Assembly (NCBI RefSeq): GCF_024721115.1
Contig: NZ_JAMDHK010000004.1
Coordinates: 209,862-273,861 of the forward strand
Direction of reading: 5' to 3'
Source of the DNA: Salipiger pentaromativorans
GTDB taxonomy: Bacteria > Pseudomonadota > Alphaproteobacteria > Rhodobacterales > Rhodobacteraceae
Length of the DNA: 64,000 bases
Position 1 is the stretch's first letter. Each line of letters starts with the position of its first letter. Under the pieces are notes generated by a model, which saw only the letters and a list, made by a program, of their open reading frames with translations, had not been told where the DNA came from and did not search any database. Position numbers and translations under genes: made by a program. Below are positions 17,306 to 26,239 of this stretch, in pieces.

Positions 17306-18007
17306 TCAGTCCGGTGCCAGCATATAGCCCGCGCCGCGCACCGTTTGCAGGTAGCGGGGCTGCTTCGGGTCCGACTCGATCTTGCGCCGCAGCCGGGTGA
17401 TCTGCACATCCACCGCGCGTTCCTGCGCCTGCCCCTTGTCGCGGCCCAGCTCCTCGACCAGCTTGGCGCGGCTCAGCGCCTCGCCGGGGCGGGCGGAAAA
17501 GATGCGCATGAGCTGGCTTTCGGTGGCGGTCAGCCGCACCAGATCCTCGCCCTTCCACATCTCGCCACGCTCGATGTCATAGCGGATGGGGCCGAGGCTC
17601 AGCAGTTTGGGGGCGGCTTCCTCTGCGCGGGTGTCGGGCATCCGGCGCAGGATCGCGTTGATGCGCAGCAGCAATTCCTTGGGCTCGAAGGGCTTGGCGA
17701 GATAGTCGTCCGCCCCGGCCTCCAGCCCCTTGATCCGGTCTTCGGTCTCGCCGCGCGCGGTGAGCAGCATGATCGGCGTGGTGCTGGTCTCGCGGATGGC
17801 GCGGGTCAGGCTGATACCGTCTTCGCCGGGCATCATCACGTCGAGCACGATCATGTCGAATTCCAGCCCGTCCAGCAGCCGGCGGGCATGGGCGGCGTCG
17901 CGCGCGGCGCTGACCAGGAAACCGTGGCGGATCAGGAATTTCTGAAGCAGGCCGCGAATCCGCTCGTCATCGTCGACGATCAGGAGATGGGCGTCGGGAT
18001 CGGTCAT
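17306..18007 (-). CDS. petR: OmpR-family response regulator, PetR type
   Basis: A 233-residue two-domain regulator. The receiver domain has acidic residues in LLIVDDDERIR, phospho-acceptor Asp in MIVLDVMMPGEDG, and switch residues LLTARGE and DYLAKPFEP. The C-terminal winged helix ends RRKIESDPKQPRYLQTVRGAGYML. In Rhodobacter the PetR gene sits next to the MarR-type PetP gene and was found near the cytochrome bc1 genes; here the same pair is present without petABC. It overlaps petP by 4 bp. No sensor kinase gene is adjacent. Confidence 0.85.
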   Translation of the reverse strand: MTDPDAHLLIVDDDERIRGLLQKFLIRHGFLVSAARDAAHARRLLDGLEFDMIVLDVMMPGEDGISLTRAIRETSTTPIMLLTARGETEDRIKGLEAGADDYLAKPFEPKELLLRINAILRRMPDTRAEEAAPKLLSLGPIRYDIERGEMWKGEDLVRLTATESQLMRIFSARPGEALSRAKLVEELGRDKGQAQERAVDVQITRLRRKIESDPKQPRYLQTVRGAGYMLAPD

Positions 18008-18516
18008 CCGCGGATCTCCCGAAGCCCGGAGTAATGCCGGTGCATCTCCGGATCCATCATCGCCTCGAGCACCTTGCGGAACCCGGCCACCGCCTCGGGG
18101 CCGACCTGCCGATAGGCGGCCCGCATCCGGGCGCGCTGCGCGTCCGACAGCCGCCGTTCGAGCTCTGCGCCCTCTTCGGTCAGGAAGAGATGCCGCTCGC
18201 GCTTGTCGGCGCGTCCGACGCGGCTTTCGACCAGCCCGTCCTCGATCAGCGCGCGCAGCACACGGTTCAGCGACTGCTTTGTGACCCCCAGGATCGACAG
18301 AAGATTGTTGACCGTCGTGCCCGGCGCGCAGTTAATGAAATGGATGGCGCGGTGATGCGCCCGTCCGTAATGCATGCCTTGCAGGATCCGGTCGGGATCG
18401 GCGGTAAAGGCCCGGTAGGCAAAGAACATTGCCTCGATCCCTTGCCGCAATTGTTCGTCCGTCAGGTAGAGCAGCGACTCGCCGCTGTGCCCCTGGGTTC
18501 CCGGCCCGTCTGCCAT
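18004..18516 (-). CDS. petP: MarR-family transcriptional regulator, PetP type
   Basis: A 170-residue regulator. The winged-helix core runs through GRAHHRAIHFINCAPGTTVNNLLSILGVTKQSLNRVLRALIEDGLV, followed by the wing GRADKRERHLFLTEEG, both MarR features. The ATG at 18516 is chosen because similarity begins there and an AGAGG site lies 8 bp upstream; the longer frame runs into the divergent promoter. It is translated just before petR (ATGA overlap). Confidence 0.85.
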   Translation of the reverse strand: MADGPGTQGHSGESLLYLTDEQLRQGIEAMFFAYRAFTADPDRILQGMHYGRAHHRAIHFINCAPGTTVNNLLSILGVTKQSLNRVLRALIEDGLVESRVGRADKRERHLFLTEEGAELERRLSDAQRARMRAAYRQVGPEAVAGFRKVLEAMMDPEMHRHYSGLREIRG

Positions 18517-18688
18517 CTCCTTGCCTCTCGTCTCCCGTCTTTTGCGGCACTTTAAGTCAGCCTTGTTGACATTCCAATACCAAACTGGTAGCGAGTCGCA
18601 GTTTTTCCGCAATATTATGTCCAGTTCGGACGTAAGATGCGCAACAAATGAAAAACGAAAATGCACGAGCGCCGAAAAGGAGACTGAG
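18517..18688. promoter_or_regulatory. Divergent promoter region of petPR and the aminotransferase gene
   Basis: AT-rich 172 bp. It contains a consensus-like TTGACA (18566-18571) and, shortly after, the operator-like inverted repeat TACCA-N3-TGGTA (18578-18590). No strong -10 is seen at ideal spacing. A MarR-type protein such as PetP could bind the repeat. Confidence 0.35.
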
Positions 18689-19558
18689 ATGGAAGGTGCA
18701 TATGACGACCGCGACGGTAAGATCTGGCTGGATGGCAAGCTGGTGGAGTGGCGGGATGCGCAGGTGCACGTACTGACCCACGCGCTGCACTATGCCAGCT
18801 CGGTCTTCGAGGGCGAACGGGCTTACAACGGCAAGATCTTTCTGGGTCACGAGCATTCCGAGCGTCTGCATTTCTCGGCGGGCGAACTGGATTTCCAGAT
18901 CCCCTTCACCGCCGACGAGATCGACGCGGCCAAGGAAGCGGTGCTGACGGCCAACGGCTTTACCAATGCCTATGTGCGTGCGGTGGCCTGGCGCGGCGCG
19001 GGGCCGGACATGGGGGTCGCGTCGTCGCGCAACCCGGTGCGTCTGGCGATCGCGGCCTGGGAATGGGGCAACTACTATGGCGATGCCAAGATGAAGGGCG
19101 CCAAGCTCGACATCGCGAAATGGAAGCGCCCGAGCCCCGAGACCATCCCGGTGCACGCCAAGGCGGCGGGTCTCTACATGATCTGCACCATGTCCAAGCA
19201 CGCGGCCGAGGCCAAGGGCTGCTCGGACGCGCTGTTCATGGATTACCGCGGCTACGTGGCCGAGGCGACGGGCGCCAACATCTTCTTCGTCAAGGATGGC
19301 GAGGTGCACACGCCCGATGCCGACTGCTTCCTCAACGGGCTGACCCGTCAGACCGTGATCGGGATGCTGAAGGAGCGCCAGATCAAGGTGCATGAGCGTC
19401 ACATCATGCCCGAGGAGATGGAAGGCTTCGAGCAGTGCTGGTTGACCGGCACCGCCGCCGAGGTCACCCCGGTGGGCCAGATCGGCGATTACAATTTCGA
19501 GGTCGGGGCGATGACCAAGGAGATCGCCGGCGCCTACGAAAAGCTGGTGCGCAGCTAA
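18689..19558 (+). CDS. ilvE: Branched-chain amino acid aminotransferase
   Basis: A class IV PLP aminotransferase of 289 residues. It interconverts leucine, isoleucine and valine with their 2-oxo acids. Landmarks are THALHYASSVFEGERAYNGKIF at the N-terminus, the PLP lysine region PVHAKAAGLYMICTMSKHAAEAKG, and the GTAAEVTPVGQIGDY block near the C-terminus. AAGGAG lies 6 bp before the ATG at 18689; the earlier in-frame start is in the promoter region. It is transcribed alone and ends at a strong terminator. Confidence 0.9.
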   Translation: MEGAYDDRDGKIWLDGKLVEWRDAQVHVLTHALHYASSVFEGERAYNGKIFLGHEHSERLHFSAGELDFQIPFTADEIDAAKEAVLTANGFTNAYVRAVAWRGAGPDMGVASSRNPVRLAIAAWEWGNYYGDAKMKGAKLDIAKWKRPSPETIPVHAKAAGLYMICTMSKHAAEAKGCSDALFMDYRGYVAEATGANIFFVKDGEVHTPDADCFLNGLTRQTVIGMLKERQIKVHERHIMPEEMEGFEQCWLTGTAAEVTPVGQIGDYNFEVGAMTKEIAGAYEKLVRS

Positions 19559-19578
19559 CAGCGGTTTTATCGACAGTG

Positions 19579-19609
19579 GGGGAGGGCAGCGATGCCCTCC
19601 CCTTTTTTT
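19579..19609 (+). terminator. Intrinsic terminator after ilvE
   Basis: A stem GGGGAGGGCA/TGCCCTCCCC (19579-19588 with 19593-19602) with a GNRA-type GCGA loop is followed by seven T residues. Confidence 0.9.
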
Positions 19610-19810
19610 ATGCCCGATCCAAGGGCGCCGCACGCCTTGTGCCGTCCAGAGGCGTGGGGATTGAAGGACACATCAAGGGGCTGGCTCCTGCCTCTCATGT
19701 CCGGCAGCCCGCCCTCGGCCCCCTCTTTCCGCAGCGTGCCCTTCGGGCGCCGCTTGAACCCGCCCGTCCTTGGTGTCACCCTGCGGCAAAAGCAGCGTCG
19801 AGAGGCAAGG

Positions 19811-21295
19811 ATGCAGGACAGTCAGGCACCGCTGGAAATCGTCTCGCCCGAGGCGCCGGAACCGGAGGTCTTTTCGGATGCCGCCGCCGCCGTGGACCGG
19901 CTTTGCGCGCTCTATCAGAGCTCTGTGCAGTTTCTGCACGACCGGTTTCTCGACGCGATGGCCAAGGGCCATCCCGGGGTGCGTATTCGCGCCTATTACC
20001 CCGAGGTGCGCATCACCACGGCGACCCACGCCAAGGTCGACAGCCGCCTGAGCTTTGGCCATGTGCCCGCACCCGGCACCCATGCCACCAGCATCACCCG
20101 GCCGGATCTCTTCCGCCATTATCTCAAGCAGCAGATCGGCCTGCTGCTCACCAATCACGGCGTGCCGGTGCAGGTGGGATTCTCGACGACCCCGATGCCG
20201 GTGCATTTCGCGGTGGCGAATTATCCCGATCTTTCGGTGCCGCAGGAGGGGGCAGGCCGTTTCATCCTGCGCGATGTCTTCGATGTGCCCGACCTGAGCG
20301 TCACCAATGACGACATCGTCAACGGTGTGGCCAAACCCGCCGAGGACGGCGCCGGGCCGCTCGCCCCCTTTACCGCGCAGCGAGTGGATTATTCGCTGGC
20401 CCGGCTGGCACATTACACCGCCACCGATCCGGCGCATTTCCAGAACCATGTGTTGTTCACCAACTACCAGTTCTATGTCAGCGAGTTCGAGGCCTATGCC
20501 CGCGAGCAGCTCGCCGACCCGGAAAGCGGCTACACGAGCTTTGTCTCGACGGGCAATGTCGAGATCACCGAAGCCGGGGCAGAGATTCCGCTCAGCCCGA
20601 AGATGCCGCAGATGCCGACCTATCACCTCAAGCGTCCGAACGGCTCAGGCATCACACTGGTGAATATCGGCGTGGGGCCGTCGAACGCCAAGACCGCGAC
20701 CGACCACATCGCCGTGCTGCGCCCGCATGCCTGGCTGATGGTGGGCCATTGCGCGGGCCTGCGGAATTCGCAGTCGCTGGGGGATTTCGTTCTGGCGCAT
20801 GCCTATCTGCGCGAGGACAAGGTGCTCGACGACGACCTGCCGGTCTGGGTGCCGATTCCGGCGCTGGCCGAGATCCAGGTCGCGCTGGAAACCGCGGTGG
20901 CCGAGGAAACCCAGCTCGACGGCTACGACCTCAAGCGGATCATGCGCACGGGCACGGTGGCCAGTGTCGACAACCGCAACTGGGAACTGCGCGACCAGTC
21001 CGGCCCGGTGCAGCGCCTGTCGCAATCCCGCGCCGTGGCGCTGGACATGGAAAGCGCCACCATCGCCGCCAATGGCTTTCGGTTCCGCGTGCCTTACGGC
21101 ACCCTGCTCTGCGTCAGCGACAAGCCGCTGCATGGCGAGCTGAAACTGCCCGGCATGGCGAGCGATTTCTATAAAACGCAGGTTGCGCGTCACCTGATGA
21201 TCGGTATACGCGCCATGGAAAGATTGCGCGGCATGCCACTGGAACGGCTGCACAGCCGGAAGTTGCGCAGCTTCGAGGAAACCGCATTCCTCTGA
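19811..21295 (+). CDS. amn: AMP nucleosidase
   Basis: A 494-residue enzyme that splits AMP into adenine and ribose-5-phosphate. Length matches the family (about 480-500). An N-terminal regulatory-like domain is followed by the nucleosidase fold with LVNIGVGPSNAKTATDHIAVLRPHAWLMVGHCAGLR and the ALDMESATIAANGFRF segment, whose DMES motif is the nucleoside-phosphorylase-type catalytic/base-binding signature. The ATG at 19811 follows AAGG. The preceding 200 bp (19610-19810) show no gene. Confidence 0.93.
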   Translation: MQDSQAPLEIVSPEAPEPEVFSDAAAAVDRLCALYQSSVQFLHDRFLDAMAKGHPGVRIRAYYPEVRITTATHAKVDSRLSFGHVPAPGTHATSITRPDLFRHYLKQQIGLLLTNHGVPVQVGFSTTPMPVHFAVANYPDLSVPQEGAGRFILRDVFDVPDLSVTNDDIVNGVAKPAEDGAGPLAPFTAQRVDYSLARLAHYTATDPAHFQNHVLFTNYQFYVSEFEAYAREQLADPESGYTSFVSTGNVEITEAGAEIPLSPKMPQMPTYHLKRPNGSGITLVNIGVGPSNAKTATDHIAVLRPHAWLMVGHCAGLRNSQSLGDFVLAHAYLREDKVLDDDLPVWVPIPALAEIQVALETAVAEETQLDGYDLKRIMRTGTVASVDNRNWELRDQSGPVQRLSQSRAVALDMESATIAANGFRFRVPYGTLLCVSDKPLHGELKLPGMASDFYKTQVARHLMIGIRAMERLRGMPLERLHSRKLRSFEETAFL

Positions 21296-21361
21296 CGTAG
21301 CGGAAACCGGCTCAAACCACCACTAAATGCGCAGTTTTCACTTGCAAACCGCCCCTAATCG

Positions 21362-21391
21362 TTGTGATTGAACTCCACATGATGTTATATT
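21362..21391 (+). promoter_or_regulatory. Probable sigma-70 promoter of the HU gene
   Basis: TTGTGA (21362-21367), an 18-bp spacer and TATATT (21386-21391, 5 of 6 consensus), about 45 bp upstream of the HU start codon. Confidence 0.5.
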
Positions 21392-21436
21392 CCAGCGATG
21401 AGGCCCAATCTTTCGGGCAGTGAAGGAGACCATGAA

Positions 21437-21724
21437 ATGGCGAAACCGATGACCAAGACCCAGCTTGTGGCAGCTCTGGCCGAAGAGATGGGCGCTGACA
21501 AGAAAACCGCGACCACCGCGCTGGACGCGATCACCGGCATCATCACCAAGGAAGTGGCCGCCGGCGGCGCCGTGACCCTGCCGGGTGTCGGCAAGATCTA
21601 CTGCCGCGAGCGCCCCGAGCGTATGGTGCGCAACCCCGCCACCGGCGAACAGTTCAAGAAAGAGGCCGACAAGCAGGTCAAGATGACCATTGCCAAGGCT
21701 CTGAAGGACAGCGTGAACGGCTGA
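21437..21724 (+). CDS. hup: HU-family DNA-binding protein
   Basis: A 95-residue nucleoid protein that binds and bends DNA as a dimer. The sequence MTKTQLVAALAEEMGADKKTATTALDAI, the VTLPGVGKIYCRERPERMVRNPATGEQ arm region and the final helix are standard HU/IHF features. The arm reads RNPATGE, as in HU. AGGAG (21424-21428) precedes the ATG at 21437 by 8 bp; an ATG at 21432 is out of frame. It has its own promoter and terminator, consistent with a highly expressed monocistronic gene. Confidence 0.93.
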   Translation: MAKPMTKTQLVAALAEEMGADKKTATTALDAITGIITKEVAAGGAVTLPGVGKIYCRERPERMVRNPATGEQFKKEADKQVKMTIAKALKDSVNG

Positions 21725-21750
21725 GCCGTCCCGCATCCGAGGACTGCGAA

Positions 21751-21778
21751 GGGTCGCTTTCGGCGGCCCTTTTCTTTT
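21751..21778 (+). terminator. Intrinsic terminator after HU
   Basis: A 7-bp stem (21751-21757 with 21763-21769, one G-U pair) with loop TTTCG is followed by a T-rich run TTTTCTTTT. Confidence 0.8.
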
Positions 21779-21789
21779 GCTCGAAGGTC

Positions 21790-22602
21790 TCAGGAGATCT
21801 CGTCGGTCCAGACCTCGAACCCGGTGAGCGTATTGCGCCCGAAACTGTGGATCAGCGGCACATCCGCCGCGTCCCGTCCGCGCGCGACCAGCAGGCGCCC
21901 GATACGCGGCATCGAGGCGTTGTTGCGCGGGTCGAAGACCCACCAGGCGCCGCCCAGAAAGACCTCCATCCAGGCCGAGAAATCCCCCGGCGCGTAGGGC
22001 GGCGGCATACCGATGTCGCCCAGATAGCCGGTGCAATAGCGCGCGGGAATGTTCATGCAGCGGCAGAGCGTGATGGCGAGATGGGTGAAATCGCGGCACA
22101 CGCCGCGCGCCTCGGCAAAGGTCTGCGAGGCGGTGCGGGTGGCGCGGGCATGTTCGTAACCGAACTGCACATGCCGGTTGGTGAAATCGCAGATCGCCTG
22201 TACCCGCATGGTCCCCGAGGGCACGGTTTCGAACATTCGCCAGGCCTCTTCCGACAGGAGGTCGGTGTCGCAATACCGGCTGCCCAGAAGATAGGGCAGC
22301 GTGTCCTCGGGCAGCGCCTCGACCGGCGTTTGCGGAATGTCGGGCGGCACCGCGTCGGGCAGGCCATTGTCGTAAAGGACGCTGCCGCTGCCGATGCTGA
22401 AGGCACCCGCAGGGGCGACCAGCTTGGTGCACCAGTTGCCGAACCCGTCGCGATAGGCGGTGAGCGGGACGGAGGGGGAGGTGGTGATGTGGTCGGGGCG
22501 CTCCAGATCGCCCGCGCGCGAATAATGCACGTTGAGCAGCGCGATCATCGGCGTGGGCTGCGGCAGGTCGAGGTGAAAGCGGCAGCCGAATTTGATGCGC
22601 AT
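21790..22602 (-). CDS. Transglutaminase-like family protein
   Basis: A 270-residue protein of the bacterial transglutaminase-like cysteine protease group. The nucleophile region is ARGVCRDFTHLAITLCR (Cys169) and the Asp region is WWVFDPRNN (Asp224). The catalytic histidine normally found in the (F)HAW motif is replaced by serine (GDFSAWMEV, Ser209). The IGRLLVARGRDAADVPL tail is typical of this subfamily. No signal peptide. The start at 22602 is chosen because MRIKFGC begins family similarity. Role unknown; relatives often accompany circularly permuted ATP-grasp genes, which are absent here. Confidence 0.82.
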   Translation of the reverse strand: MRIKFGCRFHLDLPQPTPMIALLNVHYSRAGDLERPDHITTSPSVPLTAYRDGFGNWCTKLVAPAGAFSIGSGSVLYDNGLPDAVPPDIPQTPVEALPEDTLPYLLGSRYCDTDLLSEEAWRMFETVPSGTMRVQAICDFTNRHVQFGYEHARATRTASQTFAEARGVCRDFTHLAITLCRCMNIPARYCTGYLGDIGMPPPYAPGDFSAWMEVFLGGAWWVFDPRNNASMPRIGRLLVARGRDAADVPLIHSFGRNTLTGFEVWTDEIS

Positions 22603-22721
22603 AACGCGTGGCCCTCCGGTTGGGGCGCAGGCGGCGCGCCCGCTCTCCCTCTTAGGCGATGGCACGGCCTTTGTCGAAACATGGCGGCGGATCGGCGCAA
22701 GGTTTCGCGCATCTTCGAGCT

Positions 22722-22742
22722 GGCGGGCAAAAACTGCCCGCC
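22722..22742. repeat. Short palindrome, GGCGGGCA/TGCCCGCC type
   Basis: GGCGGGCA (22722-22729) and TGCCCGCC (22735-22742) flank AAAAC. It resembles the hairpins at 604-668, 39781-39810 and 55068-55090, which share a GGCA...TGCC core. Confidence 0.5.
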
Positions 22743-22757
22743 CCTTCGGCACTCACC

Positions 22758-22796
22758 CATTCATCTTTCCGGAAAATACTCCCGCCGGAGGCGTCC
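22758..22796 (-). repeat. Dispersed intergenic element with GGAGTATTTTCCGGAAAG tail
   Basis: On the minus strand it reads GGCGGGAGTATTTTCCGGAA followed by AGATGAA. A variant with GGAGTTTATCGGGAAAGATG is at 34154-34173. From general experience this tail recurs between genes in Rhodobacteraceae. Confidence 0.5.
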
Positions 22797-22813
22797 ATGC
22801 CCCTCCGCAGCGT

Positions 22814-23515
22814 TCAGCCCAGACTGCCGAGCGCTGCCCTCTGCGTACCGTCCTCGGCGAAATTCTCCGGTGCGAGCCAGGCTTCGAGCCGCGCCTTCAC
22901 CGTCGGCCATTCCTCGTCGATGATCGAGAACCAGGCGGTGTCGCGGTTGCGCCCCTTGACGATCACCGCCTGCCGGAAGGTGCCCTCGTATTTGAAGCCC
23001 AGCCGCTGCGCCGCCCGGCGCGACGGCGTGTTCAGCGCGTCGCATTTCCATTCATAACGGCGATAGCCCAACTCGTCGAAGGCGCGGGACATCATCAGAT
23101 ACATGGCCTCGGTCGCGGCCGCCTGCTTTTGAAGACGCGGCGCGAAATGGATATTGCCGACCTCGATCACGCCATTGGCCGGGTCGATGCGCAGATAGGA
23201 GCAAAACCCCAGCGGCGTGCCCTCGGGGGTGCAGATGGCAAAGAAGAGCGGGTCGGTGCTTTGCGCGGCCTCTGCCGCCCAATGCTCCGCATCGGCCAGA
23301 TCGGCGAAGGGGCCGCGCGGCAGATAGGTCCAGTTGCGGCCCAGCGTGTCTTCGGCAAAGGCCTCGTAAAGCCCCGCCGCATGCGAGGGGGTCAGAGGTT
23401 CGAGGCGCACGAGGCGGCCTTCGAGCGGCGCGTGCGGCGGGCGGGGGCGCGGAAAAGACCCGCCGACCGGAAGGCCGACGGGCTGACCGAGATCGTTGAT
23501 CCTGTTGTGGGACAT
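22814..23515 (-). CDS. GNAT-family N-acetyltransferase (RimJ/RimL type)
   Basis: A 233-residue acetyl-CoA-dependent acetyltransferase. It contains GRLVRLEPLTPSHAAGLYEAF at the N-terminal side, IEVGNIHFAPRLQKQAAATEAMYLMMSRAFDELGYRRYEW in the core, and the RRAAQRLGFKYEGTFRQAVIVKGR segment typical of GNATs that modify protein N-termini or small amines. It starts 3 bp after tpa, so it is co-transcribed with the taurine aminotransferase, but the substrate is unknown. Confidence 0.85.
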   Translation of the reverse strand: MSHNRINDLGQPVGLPVGGSFPRPRPPHAPLEGRLVRLEPLTPSHAAGLYEAFAEDTLGRNWTYLPRGPFADLADAEHWAAEAAQSTDPLFFAICTPEGTPLGFCSYLRIDPANGVIEVGNIHFAPRLQKQAAATEAMYLMMSRAFDELGYRRYEWKCDALNTPSRRAAQRLGFKYEGTFRQAVIVKGRNRDTAWFSIIDEEWPTVKARLEAWLAPENFAEDGTQRAALGSLG

Positions 23516-23518
23516 GGG

Positions 23519-24904
23519 TCAGGCAAAGACTTTCGTAAGGCTCTGGTCCACCGCGTCGATGATCTGGTCGATGTCGTCCTTGGTGGCGATCAGCGCGGGC
23601 GCGAAGCAGAGCGTGTTGTTGAGGCCGGGCACCGAGCGGTTGGTGGCCCCGATGATGACACCCGCCGCGTTGCAGCCCGCGACCACGGCGCCCACCTCTT
23701 TCTCCGAGACGGGCTCCTTGGTGGCGCGGTCGGCAACCAGTTCGGCGCCGAGGAACAGGCCCTTGCCGCGCACATCGCCGATCACGGCGTGCTTGTCCTT
23801 CAGTTCGGACAGGCGGTCGAGCATGTAATCCCCCATGGCGACGGTGTTGTCGAGCAGCCCTTCATCTTCGATAATCCGCATGTTTTCAAGCGCCGCCGCC
23901 GGCCCGGCGGTGCAGCCGCCAAAGGTCGAAATGTCGCGGAAATAGTTCATCGGATCGCTGGCATCGTCCTTGAAAAGATCGAAGACGCGTTCGGAGGTGA
24001 CGCAGCAGGCGATGGCGGCGTAGCCCGAGGCCACACCCTTGGCCATGGTCACGAAATCCGGCTCGACGCCGTAATGCTGATAGCCGAACCAGGTGCCGGT
24101 GCGGCCCACGCCGCAGACGACCTCGTCGATATGCAGCAGCACGTCGTATTTGCGGCAGATCTCCTGCACCCGCTCCCAGTAGCCGGGGGGCGGGACGATC
24201 ACGCCGCCGCCGGCGGTCACCGGCTCCAGACAGAGCGCGCCCACGGTGTCGGGGCCCTCGCGCAAAATAACTTCCTCAATCGCATCGGCGGCCTTTTGGC
24301 CATAGGCCTCGCCCGTCAGATCCCATTGCGCGCGGTATTCCAGGCAATGCGGCACCTCGACAAAGCCCGGCGCGAAGGGGCCGTATTGCGCGTTGCGCTC
24401 CAGTTGCCCGCCCGCCGAAAGCGCGCCGATGGTGGTGCCGTGGTAATCGCGCTCGCGGTAGAGGATCTTGTGCTTCTTGCCGCCATAGCGCTTGTGGGCG
24501 ATCTGGCGGACCATCTTGAAGGCCTTCTCATTCGCCTCGGACCCGGAGTTGGTGTAATAGACCCGGCTCATGCCCGGCATCTTCTCGATGAGCTTCTCGG
24601 CGAAGAGCGCGCCGGGCACGGAACCCAGAGCCCCGGCAAAATAGTTGAGCTTCAGAAGCTGTTCGCTGATCGCATCGACAATGGTCTTGCGACCGTAGCC
24701 CACGTTCACCGTCCAGACCGCGCCCGACACCGCGTCGAGCGCCTCGCGGCCGTGCTGGTCCCAGACGCGCATGCCCTTGCCCTCGACGATGATGCGCGGG
24801 TCGGTGGTCTCGAAGGTCTTGTGCTGCACCAGATGGTGCCAGACATGGGCCTTGTCCGCCTCGACAACGTGGCTCAGATCGTTCTGCGAAAGGGTGCCGT
24901 CCAT
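23519..24904 (-). CDS. tpa: Taurine-pyruvate aminotransferase
   Basis: A class III PLP aminotransferase of 461 residues that converts taurine and pyruvate to sulfoacetaldehyde and alanine. The sequence closely follows known Tpa proteins: VWHHLVQHKTFE, DAVSGAVWTVNVGYGRK, KMPGMSRVYYTNSGSEANEKAFK and YRERDYHGTTIGALSAGGQ. The PLP lysine lies in TMAKGVASGYA. The gene is divergent from tauABC, which supports the assignment. GGGAG lies 9 bp before the ATG. The next pathway enzymes, Xsc and Pta, are not in the window. Confidence 0.9.
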   Translation of the reverse strand: MDGTLSQNDLSHVVEADKAHVWHHLVQHKTFETTDPRIIVEGKGMRVWDQHGREALDAVSGAVWTVNVGYGRKTIVDAISEQLLKLNYFAGALGSVPGALFAEKLIEKMPGMSRVYYTNSGSEANEKAFKMVRQIAHKRYGGKKHKILYRERDYHGTTIGALSAGGQLERNAQYGPFAPGFVEVPHCLEYRAQWDLTGEAYGQKAADAIEEVILREGPDTVGALCLEPVTAGGGVIVPPPGYWERVQEICRKYDVLLHIDEVVCGVGRTGTWFGYQHYGVEPDFVTMAKGVASGYAAIACCVTSERVFDLFKDDASDPMNYFRDISTFGGCTAGPAAALENMRIIEDEGLLDNTVAMGDYMLDRLSELKDKHAVIGDVRGKGLFLGAELVADRATKEPVSEKEVGAVVAGCNAAGVIIGATNRSVPGLNNTLCFAPALIATKDDIDQIIDAVDQSLTKVFA

Positions 24905-25218
24905 CTTCCAAATCTCCCGGAAAAGCGAGTCTCCGGCACGCGTGCCGGTTCGGTCAGGATGTTAGCACACGTATGGAAGCCGGACGCAACTCTCCACCGT
25001 AGGGACGCAAGGGCATTCCGGCACGGTTGCGGCGAAAGGCGGCGGTTGAGAGTGCCCGGCAATCGGGCCGATGCCCGGTTTGCGGGCGGCAATCCGGGCG
25101 GGTTCGGGGATTAACCGTTGATCGTCTGCCGGTTTTCCGCTCGGATTGAGGCGTGGCCAGAGGCCGCCGAAGAGTACCGCCCTTCCGGAGCGGACCGTGT
25201 AAACAGGGGAGTGACAAG
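24905..25218. promoter_or_regulatory. Divergent promoter region between tpa and tauABC
   Basis: 314 bp without a gene. It contains a GC-rich stretch with repeated GCCCGG/CGGGC and GGCAATC motifs (about 25050-25105), such as CCCGGCAATCGGG and GGCGGCAATCCGGGC, which could be regulator sites. I cannot assign a -10/-35 pair with confidence. Confidence 0.4.
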
Positions 25219-26211
25219 ATGACGATGACCAAGCGCCTTTTGGGAGCCGTTGCCGGCACCGCGCTGCTGGCCGGCGCCGCCAGTGCCGAGACGATCACGG
25301 TGGGCTATTTCCTCGAATGGCCGATGCCTTTCGAATATGCCAAGGCCGAGGGCCTGTACGAAGAGGCGATGGGCGTCGAGATCAACTGGGTGAGTTTCGA
25401 CACCGGCACCGCGATGAGTGCGGCCATGGCCTCGGGCGATGTGCAGCTCTCGGTCAGCCAGGGCGTGCCGCCCTTTGTCGTGGCGGCCTCGGCGGGGCAG
25501 GATCTCCAGATCCTGGACGTGGCGGTGAGCTATGCGGACAATGACAACTGTGTCGTGGCCGAAGCGCTGGAGATCGACAAGGACTCCGCCGGCGAGCTGG
25601 CGGGCAAGAAGGTGGCGGTGCCGCTCGGTACGGCGGCGCATTACGGATTCCTCAAGCAGATGAGCCATTTCGGCGTGGATCTGGCGAGCCTCGAGATCGT
25701 CGATATGGCGCCGCCGGACGGGGCGGCGGCCATCGCGCAGGGGGCTGTGGACATGGCCTGCGGCTGGGGCGGCTCGCTGCGCCGGATGAAGGAGCATGGC
25801 AATGTGCTGCTGACCGGGGCCGAAAAGGAAGAGCTGGGCATTCTGGTCTTCGACGTGACCTCGGGGCCTGCGGGCTGGGTCGCGGAAAACGCCGATCTGG
25901 TGGCGGAATTCCTGAAGGTGACGGCGGAGGCCAACGCCATGTGGTCGGATGAGGCGAACCATGCCAAGATGCTGCCGGTGATCGCCAAGGATGCGGGCAT
26001 GGATGAAACCGCCACCGCCGAGACGCTGGCGAGCTTCGTCTTCCCGACGGTTGCGGATCAGCTCTCGGCGAAATGGCTGGGCGGCGGCGCGCAGGAGTTC
26101 ATGAAGGGTGTGGCGGATGTGTTCGTGGAGGCGGGCTCCATCGACGCGGCGCTAGATAGCTATGCCGATCACGTGAACATCGGGCCGCTGACCGCCGCCT
26201 CGGGCATGTGA
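25219..26211 (+). CDS. tauA: Taurine ABC transporter substrate-binding protein
   Basis: A 330-residue periplasmic binding protein with signal peptide MTMTKRLLGAVAGTALLAGAASA. The mature sequence ETITVGYFLEWPMPFEYAK, the WVSFDTGTAMSAAMASGDVQ block and the VAVPLGTAAHYGFLKQM segment are characteristic of roseobacter TauA proteins. It delivers taurine to TauBC. An AGGGGAG site precedes the ATG at 25219; an alternative ATG two codons later would change little. First gene of the tauABC operon. Confidence 0.92.
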   Translation: MTMTKRLLGAVAGTALLAGAASAETITVGYFLEWPMPFEYAKAEGLYEEAMGVEINWVSFDTGTAMSAAMASGDVQLSVSQGVPPFVVAASAGQDLQILDVAVSYADNDNCVVAEALEIDKDSAGELAGKKVAVPLGTAAHYGFLKQMSHFGVDLASLEIVDMAPPDGAAAIAQGAVDMACGWGGSLRRMKEHGNVLLTGAEKEELGILVFDVTSGPAGWVAENADLVAEFLKVTAEANAMWSDEANHAKMLPVIAKDAGMDETATAETLASFVFPTVADQLSAKWLGGGAQEFMKGVADVFVEAGSIDAALDSYADHVNIGPLTAASGM

Positions 26212-26239
26212 CCGGCGGGGCCGCTCATCGGCCCGGGCG

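Noticed and set aside
18566-18590. A perfect TTGACA as the -35 box of ilvE
   Set aside because: No acceptable -10 hexamer at 16-18 bp (TAGCGA found), so I did not call a promoter.
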